Shown piece after piece: positions 13,426 through 16,271 of a stretch of 16,271 nucleotides of DNA. Numbering within the stretch: the stretch's first letter is position 1; the number at the start of each line of letters is the position of its first letter. The notes beneath the pieces were generated by a model that did no database searches, was not told the DNA's origin, and saw only the letters and a program-made list of their open reading frames with translations. This DNA is from Chthoniobacterales bacterium. GTDB lineage: Bacteria > Verrucomicrobiota > Verrucomicrobiia > Chthoniobacterales > UBA10450. The position numbers were made by a program, and so were the translations under genes. Location: positions 1-16,271 of the forward strand of contig JACCZO010000493.1 in NCBI GenBank assembly GCA_013695925.1. The letters are read 5' to 3'.

Positions 13426-14271
13426 ATGGCCAACATCCAAGTCAATCGCGGTGAGACTAAGCTGGGAATCTTTGCGGAAGAAGAGATCAGGGAGGGCCTG
13501 CAAAGCGGTCGCTTCCTCCCGACGGATCTTTTCTGGCGGGAAGGCATGCCTACCTGGCTCCCCCTCTCACAATTTCCCGCCGCCGACAGCGCAGGAGCAG
13601 CGGACGCCGCCATACCCGCCACCGTCGAAGTGATCGGCGCACAGAGCGGCCTCCCCTGGGAGCGCCGTCAGGAACTTGGTTTCTTCTCGGCCTTCTTCGA
13701 GACACTCAAACTCGTTCTACTAAATCCGAGCGTTGCATTTGCGAATATGAAACCGGAAGGCGGGCTGGTGGATCCGCTGATTTATGCCGTGATCGGCGGA
13801 AGCATTGGTTGGGTCTTCTACTTTATCTTCAGTCTCTTCATCGGATCGCTTGGAGCGCTGGGTGATCACAATGCGCTCGGTGGTTTGCTCGGATTCGGGT
13901 TTGGCGGCATCTTCGCCCTGATCTTTTTTCCGATCGTGCTCACGCTTGGGCTCTTTATTGGAGCCGGGATCGTACACCTCTGCCTCATGCTGGTGGGCGG
14001 GGCGAAACGGAGCTATGAGACGACGCTGAGAGTCCTCTGTTTCTCAGTCGGTTCGACTTATCCCCTCATGATCGTGCCGGTCTGCGGCGGGGTGATTGCG
14101 GGACTCTGGTGCCTGGTCGTGGAATGCATCGGCCTGGCCCGCGCCCATGAGACCACCACCGGCAAGGCGGTCCTGGCGGTCTTTCTGCCGTTAGTCATCT
14201 GCTGCGGTGCCGGCCTCGTGCTCGGGGTCATGTTTGGGACCCTCGGTGCGCTGGTCGGGAATCACCATTAA
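13426..14271 (+). CDS. GYF_2-domain plus Yip1-type membrane protein
   Basis: A 281-residue protein in two parts. Residues 1-51 form a GYF_2 (DUF4339) domain with the expected GIFAEEEIREGLQSGRFLPT and DLFWREGMPTWLPL. From about 88 to 280 follows a Yip1-like membrane domain: LKLVLLNPSVAFANM leads in, then hydrophobic stretches at about 118-143, 153-190, 204-238 and 248-277, with the family's GLARAHETTTGKA loop. GYF_2-Yip1 proteins are common in Verrucomicrobiota, Planctomycetota and Bacteroidota and are presumed to scaffold or sense at the inner membrane; no biochemical role is established. The downstream DUF2752 gene begins 14 bp later. Confidence 0.82.
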   Translation: MANIQVNRGETKLGIFAEEEIREGLQSGRFLPTDLFWREGMPTWLPLSQFPAADSAGAADAAIPATVEVIGAQSGLPWERRQELGFFSAFFETLKLVLLNPSVAFANMKPEGGLVDPLIYAVIGGSIGWVFYFIFSLFIGSLGALGDHNALGGLLGFGFGGIFALIFFPIVLTLGLFIGAGIVHLCLMLVGGAKRSYETTLRVLCFSVGSTYPLMIVPVCGGVIAGLWCLVVECIGLARAHETTTGKAVLAVFLPLVICCGAGLVLGVMFGTLGALVGNHH

Positions 14272-14285
14272 TTCTTCGCTCTTCG

Positions 14286-14699
14286 ATGCAGGCCTGCCGG
14301 CATTCTCGCGCCTCTCGCGAAATCGACCACGAGCTCCTCTGGCTCCTTGTCTCGTTAGGCACAGTTGCCCTGGCCGGGCTGTGGTTCGCCGCCCGGCTCC
14401 CCACTCCGCAGTGTGTCTTTCATTCTCTTACCGGCCTGCCCTGTCCGACCTGCGGCGCTACCCGCGCCGCTTATCAGTTTCTGCACGGCCACTTCGCCGC
14501 TTCCTTCTTTTTCAATCCCCTCGTCTTCCTCGCGTTCTGCGCTCTCCTCCTTTTTGATCTTTATGCCTGCGCCATCCTCATGACGGGCGCGGCGCGCTTT
14601 CGTTTTCGGTTCTCGGCGGGCGAGAAATTGTTCCTGCGGGCGCTCGCCATTGCCCTTCTCGCCGGCAACTGGCTTTACCTGCTCGCTCGCTCCCTCTAG
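14286..14699 (+). CDS. DUF2752 membrane protein
   Basis: A 137-residue protein with three hydrophobic segments (about 17-36, 76-100 and 117-134). The family signature CPTCGATRAAYQFLHG (53-68) sits in the loop after the first, with FNPLVF following. Function is unknown for the family, which often accompanies TM2, CD225 or Yip1-type proteins. Close spacing to the gene upstream supports a two-gene operon. One TCGTTAGGC word (14352-14360) lies within its N-terminal coding region. Confidence 0.85.
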   Translation: MQACRHSRASREIDHELLWLLVSLGTVALAGLWFAARLPTPQCVFHSLTGLPCPTCGATRAAYQFLHGHFAASFFFNPLVFLAFCALLLFDLYACAILMTGAARFRFRFSAGEKLFLRALAIALLAGNWLYLLARSL

Positions 14700-14913
14700 G
14701 CGCAGCGGGCACGGTCAGCACTCTGCACTTCGTGCTCGCCAGCGGCGGCCGGCGCGGTGGTAATCGCCGCATAAGCTCGCCTCCCTCAGTCGCCTTGAAA
14801 TCCATGGCCGGAAGAAGAACTGGCCAGGTTGCGCGGACCGCTGGCGCATCTGAATCCGCAATTCTTCACCCTGGAATACGGTTTTCGCCGCCAGGCGACG
14901 GTTATTGCGCCGG
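14700..14913. other. Intergenic, no recognisable gene
   Basis: Together with the 54 bp after it, this is a 268-bp gap between the DUF2752 gene and the amidase. Short overlapping frames on both strands lack any motif. There is no clear terminator hairpin with a T-run. The gap closes with the extended TCGTTAGGCAAAAT word and, 7 bp later, a TTGACA hexamer (14935-14940) that could be a -35 box, though I see no good -10 partner. Confidence 0.45.
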
Positions 14914-14927
14914 TCGTTAGGCAAAAT
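14914..14927 (+). repeat. Extended word TCGTTAGGCAAAAT upstream of the amidase
   Basis: Identical over 14 bases to 10725-10738. A TTGACA hexamer follows at 14935-14940 and the amidase ATG at 14968. Confidence 0.7.
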
Positions 14928-14967
14928 TTCGAATTGACAGGCTCAGGCGCCGTCGGACCGTTTTTTC

Positions 14968-16271
14968 ATGAAGACGGAGGCGCAGGATCAGCCAGGATCC
15001 GGTCTCAATGGCGTCAGCCGGAGGGAGTTTGTGGGGACGACGCTGGCCGGCGGTGCGGCGCTCTTGACCGGAGGATTCACCGCCTTTTTCCAGAACGCCG
15101 GCGCCGCGGTCCTCGGCCATGACGGGCCGATCATCGAGGCGACCATCCCTGAGCTTCAGGCTTTGATGGCCTCAGGGGCGCTGACGAGCCAGGGCCTTAC
15201 TCAGACCTATCTCAGCCGGATCGCGCAACTGAATCCCGTACTCAACGCGGTGATCGAGACGAATCCCGACGCGCTCGCGATCGCGGCCCGCCTCGATGCC
15301 GAGCGACAGAGCGGGCGATTGCGCGGTCCATTGCATGGCATTCCCGTGCTGGTGAAGGATAACATCGCCACCGACGATGAAATGGAAACGACCGCGGGCT
15401 CGCTCGCGCTCGTCGGCAGCGAGGTGCCGTCGGACTCAGTCATCGTCGCGCGGATGCGGGCCGCCGGCGCCGTCATTCTCGGGAAGGCGAATCTCTCCGA
15501 GTGGGCCAACTTTCGCGGCTTCGCCCCCTTCAACGGCTGGAGCGCGCGCGGCGGATTTACGCGCGACCCTTACCGCCTCGATTTCGATCCTTGCGGCTCG
15601 AGTTCCGGCTCGGGCGCTGCCGCGGCGTCCAACCTCTGCGCCGCTGCTGTGGGGACAGAGACGGATGGTTCGGTGGTCTGTCCCGCGGGTAATAATCTGG
15701 TCGTCGGCCTCAAGCCGACAGTCGGTCTGGTCTCGCAGGATGGCATTATTCCAATCGCGCACAGCCAGGACACGGCGGGTCCGATGTGCCGCACGGTGAC
15801 TGATGCGGCCATCATGCTCGGGGTCATGCAATCGCCTTTTGGCGAAGTCATCGGGCACAAGGTGCCACGCGATTACACCCAGTTTCTCCGGCGCGGCGCG
15901 TTGCGCGGAGCACGCATCGGTATGGACAAACGCTACTTCACGCCCGGTTATGGTGGCGAAGACGACATCATCGACATCGTCGAGCCGGCGCTCGATATCA
16001 TGCAAAGCCTCGGGGCAACGATCGTGCATACGGATACCGGCGATTCCAATGCTTACTTCGATGCCGAATTCACGGTTCTGCTCTTCGAGTTCAAGGTCCA
16101 GATCGCGGAATACCTCGCGACTCTCGGGAACACTTCGATCCGCACCCTCGCCGACCTGATCGCGTTCGATCTCGCGCATTGCCCGGAGGAGATGAAATAC
16201 TTCGGGCAGGAAATCTTTGAGCTCGCCGAAGCGACCAGCGGCGACCTGACCGATCCGGAATATCTCGCGGC
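14968..16271 (+). CDS. Tat-exported amidase-signature enzyme (C-terminus beyond window)
   Basis: At least 434 codons, open to the window edge. The N-terminus carries a twin-arginine signal, SRREFVGTTLAGGAALL (17-33), so the folded enzyme should be exported. The amidase-signature Ser-cisSer-Lys triad is complete: K130 in GIPVLVKDN, S211 in CGSSSGSGAAAA and nucleophile S235 in GTETDGSVVCPAG. The 24-residue spacing of the two serines equals that of GatA. It is therefore a hydrolytic amidase (amide to acid plus ammonia) acting outside the cytoplasm, not a GatA subunit. Family relatives are usually about 500-550 residues, so perhaps 80-100 residues are missing. Substrate unknown. The ATG at 14968 follows a T-run with no strong ribosome site. 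Confidence 0.92.
   Translation, partial: MKTEAQDQPGSGLNGVSRREFVGTTLAGGAALLTGGFTAFFQNAGAAVLGHDGPIIEATIPELQALMASGALTSQGLTQTYLSRIAQLNPVLNAVIETNPDALAIAARLDAERQSGRLRGPLHGIPVLVKDNIATDDEMETTAGSLALVGSEVPSDSVIVARMRAAGAVILGKANLSEWANFRGFAPFNGWSARGGFTRDPYRLDFDPCGSSSGSGAAAASNLCAAAVGTETDGSVVCPAGNNLVVGLKPTVGLVSQDGIIPIAHSQDTAGPMCRTVTDAAIMLGVMQSPFGEVIGHKVPRDYTQFLRRGALRGARIGMDKRYFTPGYGGEDDIIDIVEPALDIMQSLGATIVHTDTGDSNAYFDAEFTVLLFEFKVQIAEYLATLGNTSIRTLADLIAFDLAHCPEEMKYFGQEIFELAEATSGDLTDPEYLA

Noticed and set aside
15436..16179. 247-codon minus-strand frame
   Set aside because: Lies opposite the amidase, whose catalytic triad and length make the plus frame certain.
1..16271. CRISPR array, tRNA or rRNA genes
   Set aside because: No regularly spaced direct repeats and no tRNA or rRNA signature tracts seen on either strand.

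Overview
The window looks like a piece of a moderately GC-rich chromosome from a soil- or sediment-type bacterium. My best guess is Verrucomicrobiota (Chthoniobacterales-like) or a similar phylum. This rests on overall style only: CG-rich codons, weak ribosome binding sites, modular 'gcaagatgcccgcc' palindromes, a Tat-exported amidase, an OPT transporter and GYF/Yip1-type membrane proteins. No marker gene (rRNA, tRNA, ribosomal protein) is present, so the taxonomy is inference.

Layout. Positions 1-600 hold no recognisable gene, only a 164-bp palindromic element. Positions 622-1409 are a two-gene toxin-antitoxin operon of MenA/MenT (Rv0078B/Rv0078A) type, with an ATGA overlap, bracketed by inverted CGTCTAAA-bearing repeats. 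Positions 1557-2125 are nested inverted repeats (an IS481-like miniature element inside a second inverted repeat) followed by a broken minus-strand gene with a REP-associated-transposase-like C-terminus. Positions 2205-4190 (minus) are an OPT-family oligopeptide transporter. Positions 4244-4877 are a truncated IS481 transposase fused to a second decayed copy of the same transposase tail, so the transporter lies between two directly repeated mobile-element scars.

From 4938 the genes are denser and almost all on the plus strand: a long-form aromatic amino acid hydroxylase; an NfeD protein with its flotillin partner; a thioredoxin-like [2Fe-2S] ferredoxin; a small lipoprotein; and a small membrane protein. 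Positions 9804-10384 carry two minus-strand paralogues of an unrecognised small basic protein, one intact and one without a start. A 55-residue peptide gene with a Gly-Gly motif precedes a monomeric-sarcosine-oxidase/SolA-like flavoenzyme. Positions 12211-13390 are a graveyard of defence genes: a type I restriction HsdR remnant interrupted by a palindromic repeat, and a RelE/ParE toxin with three single-base insertions. The window closes with a GYF/Yip1 membrane protein, a DUF2752 protein and the first 434 codons of a Tat-exported amidase.

The signal not explained by the genes is a short word, TCGTTAGG (usually TCGTTAGGC). It occurs nine times between 4900 and 14922, on both strands, inside and between genes, where about 0.5 would be expected by chance in the whole window. 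It is absent from the mobile-element-rich first 4.8 kb. I regard it as the best candidate for an undescribed genome-wide sequence system (uptake-signal, architecture-imparting or regulatory word).
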